From Hirschia maritima DSM 19733 (GTDB lineage Bacteria; Pseudomonadota; Alphaproteobacteria; Caulobacterales; Hyphomonadaceae): a stretch of 64,000 nucleotides of DNA. Shown here piece after piece: positions 44,920 through 54,980 of the stretch. Positions within the stretch are counted from its first letter, which is position 1. Every line of letters starts with the position of its first letter. The translations under genes were made by a program, and so were the position numbers. The notes under the pieces are model-generated. The model did not search any database. It saw only the letters and a list, made by a program, of their open reading frames with translations, and was not told where the DNA came from. The stretch lies in contig NZ_KB899544.1 in NCBI RefSeq assembly GCF_000378345.1, forward strand, positions 868,001-932,000, read 5' to 3'.

Positions 44920-45476
44920 TCCGGAAATTCTTTTCTGTATTTTCATTGGTATGCCTTGTCCTAATTGGACAAGGCACTTCCTTTGCGCACGTACAAAAAG
45001 CGGCGATTGCAACCATAGAACCCAATGATCGGACGGGCACTATTGAAATTGTTCATCGTTTTTCTCAGCATGATGCTGAACACGCGGCACATAAGTTTGG
45101 TGGCACTTCGGATTCCATTATTTCATCACCAGAAGTTCAAGAAAATTTCGCACGACACGTCGTTGAATCATTTGGTTTGGCGACGTTGAGCGGTGAAGAA
45201 TTAAAGCTTGAAGAAATCGGTTTTGAGTTCGATCGTGGGTATATATGGGTCTACCAGGAAGCTCCGATGATCGAAGGCCTTAAGGGCTTAATCGTGAGCT
45301 ACTCAGCCCTTCAGGATATGTGGCCTGAGCAAATCAATACTGTAAATGTTGAGCTAGATGGGACTGTGCAAACTTTGTCCTTCACGGGTAAAATCACTCA
45401 GCACAAAGTCGTTTTTGATGATGCGAATAACAGCAAACACACTCATAAAGGCTCGAGCCACTCACACTCTCATTGA
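44916..45476 (+). CDS. DUF6702 exported protein with His-rich tail
   Basis: The 186-residue protein has a signal peptide ending SFAH, then a domain with VHRFSQHDAEHAAHKFGG near residue 46, the DUF6702 pattern. The last 14 residues (KHTHKGSSHSHSH) are a histidine-rich tail that could bind zinc or copper. The start overlaps the peptidase stop (ATGA), so both are made together; a role helping metallation or folding of the peptidase is plausible but unproved. Confidence 0.85.
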   Translation: MIRKFFSVFSLVCLVLIGQGTSFAHVQKAAIATIEPNDRTGTIEIVHRFSQHDAEHAAHKFGGTSDSIISSPEVQENFARHVVESFGLATLSGEELKLEEIGFEFDRGYIWVYQEAPMIEGLKGLIVSYSALQDMWPEQINTVNVELDGTVQTLSFTGKITQHKVVFDDANNSKHTHKGSSHSHSH

Positions 45477-45563
45477 TCTGTTGTGAGGATTAATATAATC
45501 GGCATCTCAAATGTTATTGAATCATTGTAGAATGATTTGTGTCCTGATGGTTTGAGAGCCGAA

Positions 45564-46259
45564 ATGCCTTTTTATGATATAGCTGCTTTGGTTTGGTTTT
45601 TGATTGTATGGCGTGTTTTCGCTTGGTTTACCGATAGCAGTAAATGGCGTCATCTTACTTTGTCTGCGGCGATGTCAGAAGAGCGTCGCCGTTGGATGCG
45701 TATCATGGCCGAGCGAGAAGTTCGCATTCTAGATGGGAACATTATTTCTGGGCTTCAACAATCAGCATCCTTTTTCGCGTCTACTTCCTTGTTGGCGATT
45801 GGTGGTGGTTTTGGTTTGTTGACTGCCGCAGAAGATATTCAATCTGCTCTTGAAAACTCCTTATTGCACATCACACCGTCGCAGGAACTATTCTATGTCA
45901 AAATAGTTGTGTTGATGAGTTTGTATGCTTATGCATTTTTCAAGTTTGGTTGGTCGTATCGCTTGTTTAATTACTGTGCTGTGATGATCGCTGCGACGCC
46001 AGAGCTTGGGCAGCCAAAATCTCTTGAAAATGCCGATGCCGCTGCTGAAATGAATATTGAAGCAAGTCGACAGTTTAATTTTGGTTTGCGAAGCTTCTTT
46101 ATGGCAATTCCGGTATTGGCATGGTTTGTTTCACCCGCTGCATTTGCTTTTGTCGCAGCTATAGTTATGGCGGCTCTAACGCGCCGTCAGTTTGCTTCTG
46201 CGCCGCGAAGAATTGCGCGAGAGGCCGTTCAAAATAACATGGAAACAAACAACAATTAG
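45564..46259 (+). CDS. DUF599 membrane protein
   Basis: The ATG at 45564 lies six bases after GAGAG; I prefer it to GTG 45537. The 231-residue protein has about four membrane segments (ALVWFLIVWRVFAWF at the N-terminus, a central pair around LLAIGGGFGLLTA and IVVLMSLYAYAFF, and a C-terminal pair) and the family segments RWMRIMAEREVRILDGNI and SYRLFNYCAVMI. DUF599 has no known function. It is convergent, with a four-base overlap, with the small gene that follows. Confidence 0.88.
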   Translation: MPFYDIAALVWFLIVWRVFAWFTDSSKWRHLTLSAAMSEERRRWMRIMAEREVRILDGNIISGLQQSASFFASTSLLAIGGGFGLLTAAEDIQSALENSLLHITPSQELFYVKIVVLMSLYAYAFFKFGWSYRLFNYCAVMIAATPELGQPKSLENADAAAEMNIEASRQFNFGLRSFFMAIPVLAWFVSPAAFAFVAAIVMAALTRRQFASAPRRIAREAVQNNMETNNN

Positions 46260-46486
46260 AAGCGTCCCAATGGTGATTTGTCTGGACCGGTTTCAAACCC
46301 AGCAAGATTGAAAAGTCGCGCCACCAGAAGAAGTGCAATAACTGCAGACAACAGAGCCAGGAACCTCCAAGGTATCATTCTTGGTTCAGGCTTGTCGTGA
46401 GGTTTGTGAGCGCGTTCAAAACATAGATATGCGCTCGCTGCGCATACAATCGCAAATACAATAGTGAGCGCATATTGATAGATCAT
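46256..46486 (-). CDS. Small two-helix membrane protein
   Basis: The 76-residue product has two hydrophobic segments (YALTIVFAIVCAASAYLCF and FLALLSAVIALLLVARLF) joined by a charged loop with two Lys-Pro steps. It lies between and on the same strand as the glycosyltransferase gene, and its stop overlaps the DUF599 stop. The hydrophobic pattern and clean fit between genes favour a real gene, but I recognise no family. Confidence 0.6.
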   Translation of the reverse strand: MIYQYALTIVFAIVCAASAYLCFERAHKPHDKPEPRMIPWRFLALLSAVIALLLVARLFNLAGFETGPDKSPLGRF

Positions 46487-46512
46487 TGTGTCTCACTTTA
46501 TTGGCTCGGTAA

Positions 46513-47952
46513 TCAGATGTTTTGTTTATATAGGGATGGAGCGTTAAATTTTGAGACTCCATGCTGTGTTTTGGACCAATTAAATGGTTTTGTCTTCAAT
46601 TCCCAGATAGCGTTCAAAAATGCAATACTCATTAACGGCCAATATATTGGTGCAGTGATCAGTGCTTTCCATTTTCGCTCCTTAGCCGATGACATGTGCG
46701 CAGCCAATACCACACTAATGAAACCAAGAATGAGGGGAAGCAAATATAAGGGATGGAAGCTCTCTGATTGGAAAAGCAGCGTATAGAGAGAATAGAGCAC
46801 AAATGGTCCGTGCAAAGCCGAAGCAAATATGGCCGATGCAAATGTGATCAACACGCCGAAACAATTCCACAACCCAAGACGATTGATCACTTGCTTTGGA
46901 AAGCGTGTCAGAACGAATAGTGATTGAATGTGTCCCTTTATCCAGCGAGTGCGCTGAGGCAACCACTGTTTAAGGCTCAGCGGAGCTTCTTCCAAGGTGG
47001 GATAGGGCACCATTTCAGCAGCATACCCATTTTGTGCCAACCGGAATCCTAGGTCGGCGTCTTCTGTTACATTGTACGGGTCCCACGCACCAACTTTTTG
47101 TAAAACATCGCGATCGAAGTGGTTTGAAGTTCCGCCAAGTGGAATTGGCCAGTTGAGTTTGGTCATAGCCGGTAACCAAACATCAAAGTGAATAGCATAC
47201 TCAAGATCAAATTGGCTCGATATCCAACTCTCCGCACCGTTATAAGCGTGAAGTGGGCATTGAACGACTGCAAGATTTTTTTCTGATTCGATGTAAGTGA
47301 GAGCCACTGCCGTGAGTTGATCTGGGTGAGGGATATCTTCTGCGTCATATATGGTAATGATGTCTCCGCTGGCGTACTTTAATCCAAAATTTAGTGCTTT
47401 GGGTTTTGTACGCGGAGCTTGTGGTGGAACGGAAACAAGTTTGAATGGAGTGCCCGAGATCGCCTTCTCAACAGCGACTTCTGTGGCAAGGTCATCAGCT
47501 TCGGTGAGATAAAAAACTTCTACTAAATTAGCAGGGTAGTTCATTGATCTCATGGCATCAACAGAGCGCTTAACAACAGCTTCTTCTTTATAGAGGGGTA
47601 TTAGAATCGTAAATGTGGGCAGCGCGCTTGATGAGGTTGGGGCGAGTGTTGAAGCAGCGCCATTTTTATGAGTAATTGCGGCGTAAAAACGAAATAGGAT
47701 TTGTCCTGTGAACAATATCGAGAAACCAATAACAACCTTGTGAAACGAGAGTAAATTTAAACTCATCGCGACAATCAGGGCAGTCACGGTGATGAATAAA
47801 AACAACATTTGTTTCCGCGTAAGTCCGGTTTTTACACTATGCTCTGGATGCTGTTCTAGAAGCTCATAGCAGGCTTTATAGAGGTTTTCATTGATACTTC
47901 CTGCGGATGATAGTGATGCATCAATGATATCACTCTTTCCCTTTCTCATCAT
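46513..47952 (-). CDS. Membrane-bound family 2 glycosyltransferase (processive type)
   Basis: I start at ATG 47952 (MMRKGKSD), behind AATGGGGGCAG; the frame runs on upstream without support. The 479-residue protein has two membrane helices near residues 60-105, a GT2 catalytic domain (TILIPLYKEE, TIYDAEDIPHP, GGTSNHF, VTEDADLGFR, LPQRTRWIKGH, the D, DxD, TED and QxxRW motifs) and several C-terminal helices. This is the cellulose-synthase-like pattern. Alone, without bcs partners, it probably makes a secreted glucan or similar polymer; product unknown. Confidence 0.87.
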   Translation of the reverse strand: MMRKGKSDIIDASLSSAGSINENLYKACYELLEQHPEHSVKTGLTRKQMLFLFITVTALIVAMSLNLLSFHKVVIGFSILFTGQILFRFYAAITHKNGAASTLAPTSSSALPTFTILIPLYKEEAVVKRSVDAMRSMNYPANLVEVFYLTEADDLATEVAVEKAISGTPFKLVSVPPQAPRTKPKALNFGLKYASGDIITIYDAEDIPHPDQLTAVALTYIESEKNLAVVQCPLHAYNGAESWISSQFDLEYAIHFDVWLPAMTKLNWPIPLGGTSNHFDRDVLQKVGAWDPYNVTEDADLGFRLAQNGYAAEMVPYPTLEEAPLSLKQWLPQRTRWIKGHIQSLFVLTRFPKQVINRLGLWNCFGVLITFASAIFASALHGPFVLYSLYTLLFQSESFHPLYLLPLILGFISVVLAAHMSSAKERKWKALITAPIYWPLMSIAFLNAIWELKTKPFNWSKTQHGVSKFNAPSLYKQNI

Positions 47953-48212
47953 TTTTCTGCCCCCATTCAAACAATGATCAATCAAAATATCCGTGAATTC
48001 TATTTCCGGACTGGTGCTAATTGTTTGGGCAAATCTGATGAGAAGCAATCTGATTCAATCGGTTAGGTTGTTTCTAAGGGTGAATTCAACTCCTTCGTGA
48101 TCCAATCGAATGGTTAATTTTGTTCGAGAAAACGGAAGTTATGCTTAATTATATATCCAACAGTATTTGTTAAAAGGAGCCCTGAGTAGCTATAATAGTT
48201 TTAGGTAAGTCG

Positions 48213-50570
48213 ATGCAGCGCTTTAGTTTTAGGTCTTTTTTTCTTGGGAAGGTAAACATACCCAAAGAAAAAGAAGCATGGCTTAGAGCCGAGCAATACC
48301 GTGCATTTCTAGGGATGTCTCCGATTGCCGCGGTGGGACTTATTGCGACTGGTGCAATTCTCTCTTTCTTGCATAGAAGTGATACACTCGGCCCAATCCT
48401 TTTTTCTTGGACCTATTCAGTCTGTGTCCTTTCTTATCTCATGATCCGCGAATTGTATGCGACCAAAAATAAACCTGTGAGAAAAGAACGTTCACCCAGA
48501 ATGCAAAAAAAGATTTCATTCTGGTCAGCAGGGATTGGTGGCGTTTGGGGAATGCTGGTTGCTCTTCTGATTATGCGTGAACAAGCAAACCTAGCTTTGG
48601 TTGGAGCCTTTGGTGTTGGAATCTTGAGCATGGGCGCTTTTGTGCTTGCTGTCATGCCAACAGCTTCATTGCTCTTTATGCTGGGAATTGTCGCCGGTCT
48701 ATGCGTGGGTGCAGCTTTGTCAGGTGATCCAAATTACCTAGCGATCGTGCCCTTGTTTTTAACCTACTCACTAGTTTTACAAAAGTATGCAGCTTGGACA
48801 TTCAAGAATTTTGTATCTCAAAAATTGGATAGAAATGCAGTTGCCGAATCTACTGAAGTTATTTCATTGCTTTTACATGATTTTGAAAGCCAATCATCAG
48901 ATTGGTTGTGGGAAACAGACGCAAATTTAGCACTTAACCGAGTTTCAAAGAGGTTTGCCGAAGCCGTTGAAAGACCTGCAGAGGTCTTAAATAATGAGCC
49001 GTTTCTTCGCTTTTTTGAAGATGATCAATGTTTGCAGCTGCGAGAATTCTTAGAGAATAGACGATCATTCAAATCGATCGTTGTACCAGTTCGTATTGGT
49101 GGTGAACAATGTTGGTGGTCAATTAGTGCTTCACCAAAAATGGATTCCAATGGTAAGTTTCTAGGGTATCGTGGTGTTTGTTCAGATGTCACATTAGAGC
49201 GTGCTGCAGAGAAAAAAATTGCTTATATGGCCCATTTTGACGCCCTTACCGGCGTTTACAATAGAGCGCATTTCTCTGAACAATTGGAAAAAGCAATTGA
49301 TGATCTTCACGCGGCTCAAGAAGTGTTTGCCCTTCACTGCATTGATCTAGATAATTTTAAAACGATTAATGATACACTTGGGCACCCAACAGGCGACGTT
49401 CTTCTAAAAACGGTAGCAGAACGTCTTTCATTGTGCATTGGAAAAGAAGACGTTGTCGGACGATTGGGCGGGGATGAATTTGTAGTTCTTCAAAAGTCCT
49501 GCATGGATGAAGATGACGCAAGACTTGTATCAGACCTTATTACAGATGCGTTGCTCGAACCGATTAAGGTAAATGGATCCCTATTGCCTGTATCGGGAAG
49601 TGTTGGAACAGCATATGCCCCAAAGGATGGGGGATGCAGCAAAGAAATAATGAAGAATGCCGATTTGGCTCTTTATGCTGCCAAACAAGACGGGCGTGGG
49701 TGCAACCGGATGTTTGAGCCTCAAATGGATTTAGAGGCTAAGCGCCGAACACAAATGGAGGCTGATTTACGTAAAGCATTGCAAGAAAATGAACTTGAAA
49801 TGCATTACCAGCCATTGATGGATGTTCGTACTGGCAAAATCAAAGGGTATGAAAGTCTCTTGCGTTGGCGCCGTGGCGAAAATGATGTTTTGCTTCCAGC
49901 CGAGTTTATTGAAATTGCAGAAGATACTGGTTTGATTGTACCATTGGGTGAGTGGATCATTCGTACAGCGATTTCTGAAGCTGCTACTTGGCCTGAAGAA
50001 GTGTCCGTCGCAATCAATTTGTCACCCACTCAGATGAAAAATCCTTCTTTGATTTCAACTGTGATGAATGCTTTGGCGAGCAATAGTGTAAATCCGTCAC
50101 GTGTAGAGTTTGAAATAACGGAATCAGTTCTTCTTGAAGAGTCTGAAGTGAACATCAAGACACTACACATTTTGAGAGACTTAGGTGTGAAGATCGCGCT
50201 GGATGATTTCGGAACTGGGTTTTCGTCACTGAATTATTTAAGAGCATTTCCATTCGATAAAATCAAAATCGACAAGTGTTTCGTCACTGAAATGGAAACC
50301 CGCGATGACTGTCGCGCTATTATCCGTGCAGTAATGGGTTTGGCCCGCGATCTGGGAATGAAGACGACAGCTGAAGGTATCGAAAACCAGAAGCACGTTG
50401 ATCTACTAAAAGCTGAGGGATGTGATTACATGCAAGGCTTTTTATTCTCTCGACCAATTCCGGGTAAGTTATTGCCACGTAAGAATGAGTCTTCTGACGA
50501 ACGAACAAGGGTACCAGAAGAATTGCTGAAAAAGGGTCGTATTCACTTGCTTCGTGAAGAAGCAGCCTAG
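48213..50570 (+). CDS. Membrane GGDEF-EAL c-di-GMP signalling protein with PAS domain
   Basis: The 785-residue protein has about five N-terminal membrane helices (residues 30-190), a PAS domain (about 220-330, SDWLWETDANLALNRVS), a GGDEF domain with an intact RLGGDEF near residue 430, and an EAL domain from about 515. The inhibitory RxxD site before GGDEF reads GKED, so product inhibition may be lost. The EAL signature is ESL (YESLLRW); the other phosphodiesterase residues (EITES, DDFGTGFSSL, AEGIE) are present. It could make or break c-di-GMP. It stands alone. Confidence 0.92.
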   Translation: MQRFSFRSFFLGKVNIPKEKEAWLRAEQYRAFLGMSPIAAVGLIATGAILSFLHRSDTLGPILFSWTYSVCVLSYLMIRELYATKNKPVRKERSPRMQKKISFWSAGIGGVWGMLVALLIMREQANLALVGAFGVGILSMGAFVLAVMPTASLLFMLGIVAGLCVGAALSGDPNYLAIVPLFLTYSLVLQKYAAWTFKNFVSQKLDRNAVAESTEVISLLLHDFESQSSDWLWETDANLALNRVSKRFAEAVERPAEVLNNEPFLRFFEDDQCLQLREFLENRRSFKSIVVPVRIGGEQCWWSISASPKMDSNGKFLGYRGVCSDVTLERAAEKKIAYMAHFDALTGVYNRAHFSEQLEKAIDDLHAAQEVFALHCIDLDNFKTINDTLGHPTGDVLLKTVAERLSLCIGKEDVVGRLGGDEFVVLQKSCMDEDDARLVSDLITDALLEPIKVNGSLLPVSGSVGTAYAPKDGGCSKEIMKNADLALYAAKQDGRGCNRMFEPQMDLEAKRRTQMEADLRKALQENELEMHYQPLMDVRTGKIKGYESLLRWRRGENDVLLPAEFIEIAEDTGLIVPLGEWIIRTAISEAATWPEEVSVAINLSPTQMKNPSLISTVMNALASNSVNPSRVEFEITESVLLEESEVNIKTLHILRDLGVKIALDDFGTGFSSLNYLRAFPFDKIKIDKCFVTEMETRDDCRAIIRAVMGLARDLGMKTTAEGIENQKHVDLLKAEGCDYMQGFLFSRPIPGKLLPRKNESSDERTRVPEELLKKGRIHLLREEAA

Positions 50571-50664
50571 CGAAATACCGACTGCTGACAAAAATGTGAG
50601 AATGACTGGAAAACAAGTTTAGTTTGGGCTTCACTCTGTTGTCGGTTCGCTCCATATTGCAGGT

Positions 50665-52875
50665 ATGAGCAAGACACCCAAAAATCCCGCATCATCTAAT
50701 GGCGTTTCAGAAGCGCCTGCTTCTGCATTTCTTTATGAAGGAGCAGAAGAATTAGTGCATCCATCTGTTTGGAAACCGCACAAACCAGAAAGAAATTGGG
50801 AAAAGTCTGAAGGTGGTAAACTTTTTGAACTCGTTTCGGAATATGACCCCGCTGGAGATCAACCTAACGCAATTAATGAGTTGGTTGCAGGTGTGGATTC
50901 AGAAGAAAGAGACCAAGTACTGCTAGGCGTAACTGGATCGGGTAAGACCTACACCATGGCTCAGGTTATTGAGCGGACGCAACGGCCTGCACTCATCCTT
51001 GCGCATAACAAAACATTGGCCGCTCAACTTTACGCCGAGTTCAAAAATTTCTTTCCGAATAATTCGGTGGAGTATTTTGTCTCTTACTACGACTACTACA
51101 TGCCTGAGGCGTATGTACCGCGTACCGATACTTATATCGAGAAGGAAAGCTCGATCAACGAAGCCATCGACCGCATGCGCCACGCCGCCACCCGCGCGGT
51201 GCTAGAGCGCGATGATGTAATCATAGTTGCGTCCGTTTCATGTATCTACGGTATTGGTTCCGTCGAGACGTATTCCGCCATGACTTTCGTGTTGGAGGAG
51301 GGCCAGTTCAAAGACCCGCGCGAGATCGCCCAAGACCTCGTCGCCTTGCAATACACCCGTAATGACGTTGCTTTTGGCCGCGGGACATTCCGTATTAAGG
51401 GGGATGTGATGGACATTTGGCCGGCGCACCAAGAAGACCGTGCGTGGAAGATCAGCTTTTTCGGTGATGAGATTGAAGAAATCGTCGAGTTCGACCCGCT
51501 AACGGGTAAGAGATCCAAACCGCTCGGCAAAATCAAAGTTTACGCCAACTCCCACCACGTGACGCCGCGTCCTACGCTCAACCAAGCCGTGAAGCATATC
51601 AAGGAAGAGATGAAGCAGACCGTCGCGCGCTTTGAAGAGCAGGGCAAATTGCTCGAAGCCCAGCGCATTCAACAACGCACCGAGTTCGACATGGAAATGA
51701 TGGTGGCGACAGGATCGTGCGCCGGCATCGAGAACTACTCCCGTTATCTATCTGGCCGTAAACCGGGCGAGCCACCGCCTACATTTTTCGAGTATTTGCC
51801 AGACAATGCGCTGGTTTTCGTCGATGAGAGCCACCAAACCGTGCCGCAAATTGGCGCGATGTATAAGGGGGATGCAAGCCGTAAAAACACCCTCTCTGAA
51901 TTTGGCTTCCGCTTGCCCAGCTGTAAGGACAATCGCCCCCTCAAATTCGAGGAATGGGAGGCCATGCGCCCGCAAACTGTGCATGTATCGGCCACCCCCG
52001 GCAATTGGGAGTTAGAGCAAACGAGCGGTGTGTTTACCGAGCAAATTATCCGCCCGACGGGGCTAATTGATCCGCCAGTGGAAGTGCGCCCAGTTAGTCT
52101 GAATGGTGGAAATCAGGTCGATGACGTGATCGCTGAAGTTAAAAACACAACCAAAAGTGGTTTTCGGAGTTTGGTGACGACGCTGACAAAGAAGATGTCA
52201 GAAGACCTCACAGACTATATGCACGAGCAGGGCGTCAAAGTGCGCTATATGCACTCTGATATCGACACGGTGGAGCGCATCGAGATTATTCGCGATCTGC
52301 GCCTTGGCGTGTTTGACTGCCTGATCGGTATAAACCTGCTGCGGGAGGGGTTGGATATCCCAGAATGTGCCTTTGTGGGTATTTTGGATGCCGATAAGGA
52401 AGGTTTTTTGCGCTCTGAAACCTCGCTCGTGCAGACAATTGGACGTGCCGCGCGTAATTCTGAAGCCCGCGTCATCCTCTATGCCGATAAGGTGACGGGC
52501 TCTATGCAGCGCGCAATGGATGAGACCACGCGCCGCCGCGATATCCAGACAGCGCATAATGAAAAGCACGGCATTACGCCCAAAACAGTGGTGCGCGCTG
52601 TGGAAGATATCATGCAGGATATTGGCGGAAAATCATCTGAAACATCTGATATACTGCCTCAAGGCCGAGACCCGAATAAACGCCGCAAAGGCGTTGCCGA
52701 AGAAGCCGCAGCCTCTATCGCAGCAGGGGGCAAAGGCCACAACCTCGCCGCTGTCATCGAATCCCTCGAAAAAGAAATGCGCGAAGCCGCCGCAAATCTG
52801 GAATTTGAAACCGCTGCAAGGCTGCGCGATGAGGTGAAGAAGCTGCGTGAACAAGAACTCGGATTGATCCAGTGA
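50665..52875 (+). CDS. uvrB: Excinuclease ABC subunit B
   Basis: UvrB is the damage-verifying helicase of nucleotide excision repair. The 736-residue protein has an N-terminal extension of about 50 residues, Walker [10 protein letters not shown] near residue 92, the beta-hairpin [12 protein letters not shown] near residue 140, helicase motif VDESHQ near residue 390 and the C-terminal UVR domain. The gene is compositionally split: up to about 51.1 kb it is AT-rich like its neighbours (43% GC on 50821-50880), while the remainder is GC-rich (67% on 52681-52740). The reading frame is intact throughout. Confidence 0.96.
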   Translation: MSKTPKNPASSNGVSEAPASAFLYEGAEELVHPSVWKPHKPERNWEKSEGGKLFELVSEYDPAGDQPNAINELVAGVDSEERDQVLLGVTGSGKTYTMAQVIERTQRPALILAHNKTLAAQLYAEFKNFFPNNSVEYFVSYYDYYMPEAYVPRTDTYIEKESSINEAIDRMRHAATRAVLERDDVIIVASVSCIYGIGSVETYSAMTFVLEEGQFKDPREIAQDLVALQYTRNDVAFGRGTFRIKGDVMDIWPAHQEDRAWKISFFGDEIEEIVEFDPLTGKRSKPLGKIKVYANSHHVTPRPTLNQAVKHIKEEMKQTVARFEEQGKLLEAQRIQQRTEFDMEMMVATGSCAGIENYSRYLSGRKPGEPPPTFFEYLPDNALVFVDESHQTVPQIGAMYKGDASRKNTLSEFGFRLPSCKDNRPLKFEEWEAMRPQTVHVSATPGNWELEQTSGVFTEQIIRPTGLIDPPVEVRPVSLNGGNQVDDVIAEVKNTTKSGFRSLVTTLTKKMSEDLTDYMHEQGVKVRYMHSDIDTVERIEIIRDLRLGVFDCLIGINLLREGLDIPECAFVGILDADKEGFLRSETSLVQTIGRAARNSEARVILYADKVTGSMQRAMDETTRRRDIQTAHNEKHGITPKTVVRAVEDIMQDIGGKSSETSDILPQGRDPNKRRKGVAEEAAASIAAGGKGHNLAAVIESLEKEMREAAANLEFETAARLRDEVKKLREQELGLIQ

Positions 52876-52944
52876 TCAATCTGGTTGGTAGTTGAGTTGT
52901 GGCTTAATGAGTGATAAGTCCCGTAAAACTGAGGGAACGAGCTA

Positions 52945-54834
52945 TTACCCTAATGCTGAAATGGCTAGCGAAGCATTGGCATATTGCTGGATCCAAAAAC
53001 TATGCTTGCGGCCATTTTTGAAACTTGCTTCGCTGGCTCTTGATTGCTCAATTTTTGACTTAGATGAACGAACCTTTGCTTCTAGTGCAGCCAATTTCGA
53101 ATTATGATTCATTAGAGTCAGATTTTTGCGAGGTATTAAGTGGGCCTTCAAGCGGCCATCATTTCTCTGGTCAGAAAAACAAAAACCTTTATCGTCTTCT
53201 TTTATACAAAACAATTGCTTTAACTCGCCAGTATCAAAGACAATAAATCCATATTCGTGCGCAGTCTCACCTACTGGAATTTCTTCATCTTCAACTAAAA
53301 GCAAATTTCCGCTTTGGTGTAATAGTCGCTCGGAAAAACCGTTTTTACCAAAAAAGTCTCCCCATTTTGTTGGGCTGATTTCATGGAGGACGTTGCACAT
53401 TGTAATCAGATGGACTGATTCAGAATCTAAGTACGCCTCCATGGTGTCGAGATCTGAAAAGTATCGATTGTCGCTTGAGCTATAAACCGATGCGATGACA
53501 TTTTTGCATTGCTCTGCATCATCTGGAAAAGCGTCAAATGCTATATAGTCAATTTTTTCAATTAGGTCAGGGTAGTCAGTTTTTATATTTTCAAGCAAAC
53601 GACCTTTTCCTGCACCAAAATCGATAATTCGAAGTTGTTCTTTTGTTTGGATCTTCTGCCAAATGTGACCGCAAATTTGTTTAGTTTGGTCATCTTGTTC
53701 GTTAGGCCCTATAACTTCCGGAGGCATTAGGCACTCTGTAGCATATCTAACTTGGGCCAATTCTGAAGGTAAACCTGTGAATTCCCTAAGTCTGGCTAAC
53801 GTTTCTTCATTGCCTAGGAGAGTTTTTAAAACACGATCAGGTACGTTTCCTGCATAAGAAAATTTCCCACCTTCAGCGAAAATTAGTGTTGAGTCATTTG
53901 AGAAATAGGACAGGATAGGAATAGAATGGGTGGCTATCCAAAGTTGACTGTTGGGGGCAGCTTTTTGAATTTGTTTAATTAATTCTATGCAGGCAGCTGG
54001 GTGAAGGTGGTTTTCAGGTTCATCTAGCAATAGGATGGTTGATGACAGGTGATTTGTTTGGGCGTGTAGTTGTACGCAGAGCTGTAGAAGGATGCTCTGG
54101 CCCTTTGATAACTTAGCTTTGGCAATGTGGTTTCCATATAAAATCGGATCACCTCCATCTACCGAACGAGTTAGCTTTGTTTCAAGGAAAAGGTCTATCA
54201 ATTTAAGAAGATTGTCCTTTGATTTAGTGGCGTTTTGTACGATGGCTTCTTCGGATTCGTGATCTGGATGGGAGGCGTTGAACGCCGTGTCGAGTATATT
54301 CCTTATGTAGGGAATAGTTAGTTTATTGAGATCGCTGATGTGTGCGTGGTCAGCGCTGGATACAAAGTTATTACTTTGGTGTCTTGTATAGTGTGCATCA
54401 TCTTCTATTGAGCTAACAAAAGGGACGGCTTCGACTGCAATTATAGGTTCAAGGAGTGGAGTATCAAAAGTGAGTCGTTGGTTATCTAGTTCTTCAATAT
54501 GGTCTTTGATTTGATTCCTATAGTGAACTATCGCATTATTGTTATTTCTTATTGTAACATCGTTACCAGGATGTGAGGCGTTACTTAATTTCTTTATAGC
54601 GGCTTCTAAGTTCGCGATATTGAGATTGTACTCTTCGATTTTAGAATTTAGAGCATGACGGTGTTTTTCAGTTATCGCATTTTTTACGTGTCTTTTTACG
54701 TAATTTAAAAGTCTGGTTTTACCCGATCCATTCGCTCCGGCTATTAATACCGTTTGCTTTAGCCTGCTTAATTCACCGTCGGGTAGCCCAAATATTTGTT
54801 GAGCATCTTTAATTATCACTTTTTGAATATTCAT
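52945..54834 (-). CDS. ABC/OLD-type ATPase fused to a SAM-dependent methyltransferase
   Basis: I start at ATG 54834 (MNIQKVIIKDAQQIFG); a GTG at 54885 would add 17 residues. Residues 1-370 form an ATPase: Walker A GANGSGKT at 33-40, a long helical insert, an ABC-like signature LSKGQSILL near 250, Walker B ILLLDEPENHLHP near 277 and WIATHSIPIL near 312. From about residue 400 lies a methyltransferase: LRIIDFGAGKGRLLENI (motif I), IAFDAF and TMCNVLHEISP. The gene is AT-rich (38% on 53041-53100) between GC-rich neighbours. The ATPase type is common in phage defence; this fusion I do not recognise. Confidence 0.82.
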   Translation of the reverse strand: MNIQKVIIKDAQQIFGLPDGELSRLKQTVLIAGANGSGKTRLLNYVKRHVKNAITEKHRHALNSKIEEYNLNIANLEAAIKKLSNASHPGNDVTIRNNNNAIVHYRNQIKDHIEELDNQRLTFDTPLLEPIIAVEAVPFVSSIEDDAHYTRHQSNNFVSSADHAHISDLNKLTIPYIRNILDTAFNASHPDHESEEAIVQNATKSKDNLLKLIDLFLETKLTRSVDGGDPILYGNHIAKAKLSKGQSILLQLCVQLHAQTNHLSSTILLLDEPENHLHPAACIELIKQIQKAAPNSQLWIATHSIPILSYFSNDSTLIFAEGGKFSYAGNVPDRVLKTLLGNEETLARLREFTGLPSELAQVRYATECLMPPEVIGPNEQDDQTKQICGHIWQKIQTKEQLRIIDFGAGKGRLLENIKTDYPDLIEKIDYIAFDAFPDDAEQCKNVIASVYSSSDNRYFSDLDTMEAYLDSESVHLITMCNVLHEISPTKWGDFFGKNGFSERLLHQSGNLLLVEDEEIPVGETAHEYGFIVFDTGELKQLFCIKEDDKGFCFSDQRNDGRLKAHLIPRKNLTLMNHNSKLAALEAKVRSSKSKIEQSRASEASFKNGRKHSFWIQQYANASLAISALG

Positions 54835-54980
54835 TAGGTTTTTTAGACTTTTCGACTCAAATTTTATGCAGGCTAAGGTTATCACTTAACATCTAGCAAC
54901 TCATAGTAGTTTTTGTTTGTATATGGACGAAAGCTATCAAAATAATCCCACCCAAGCGCTCCACCATCATACTCCGGTGA

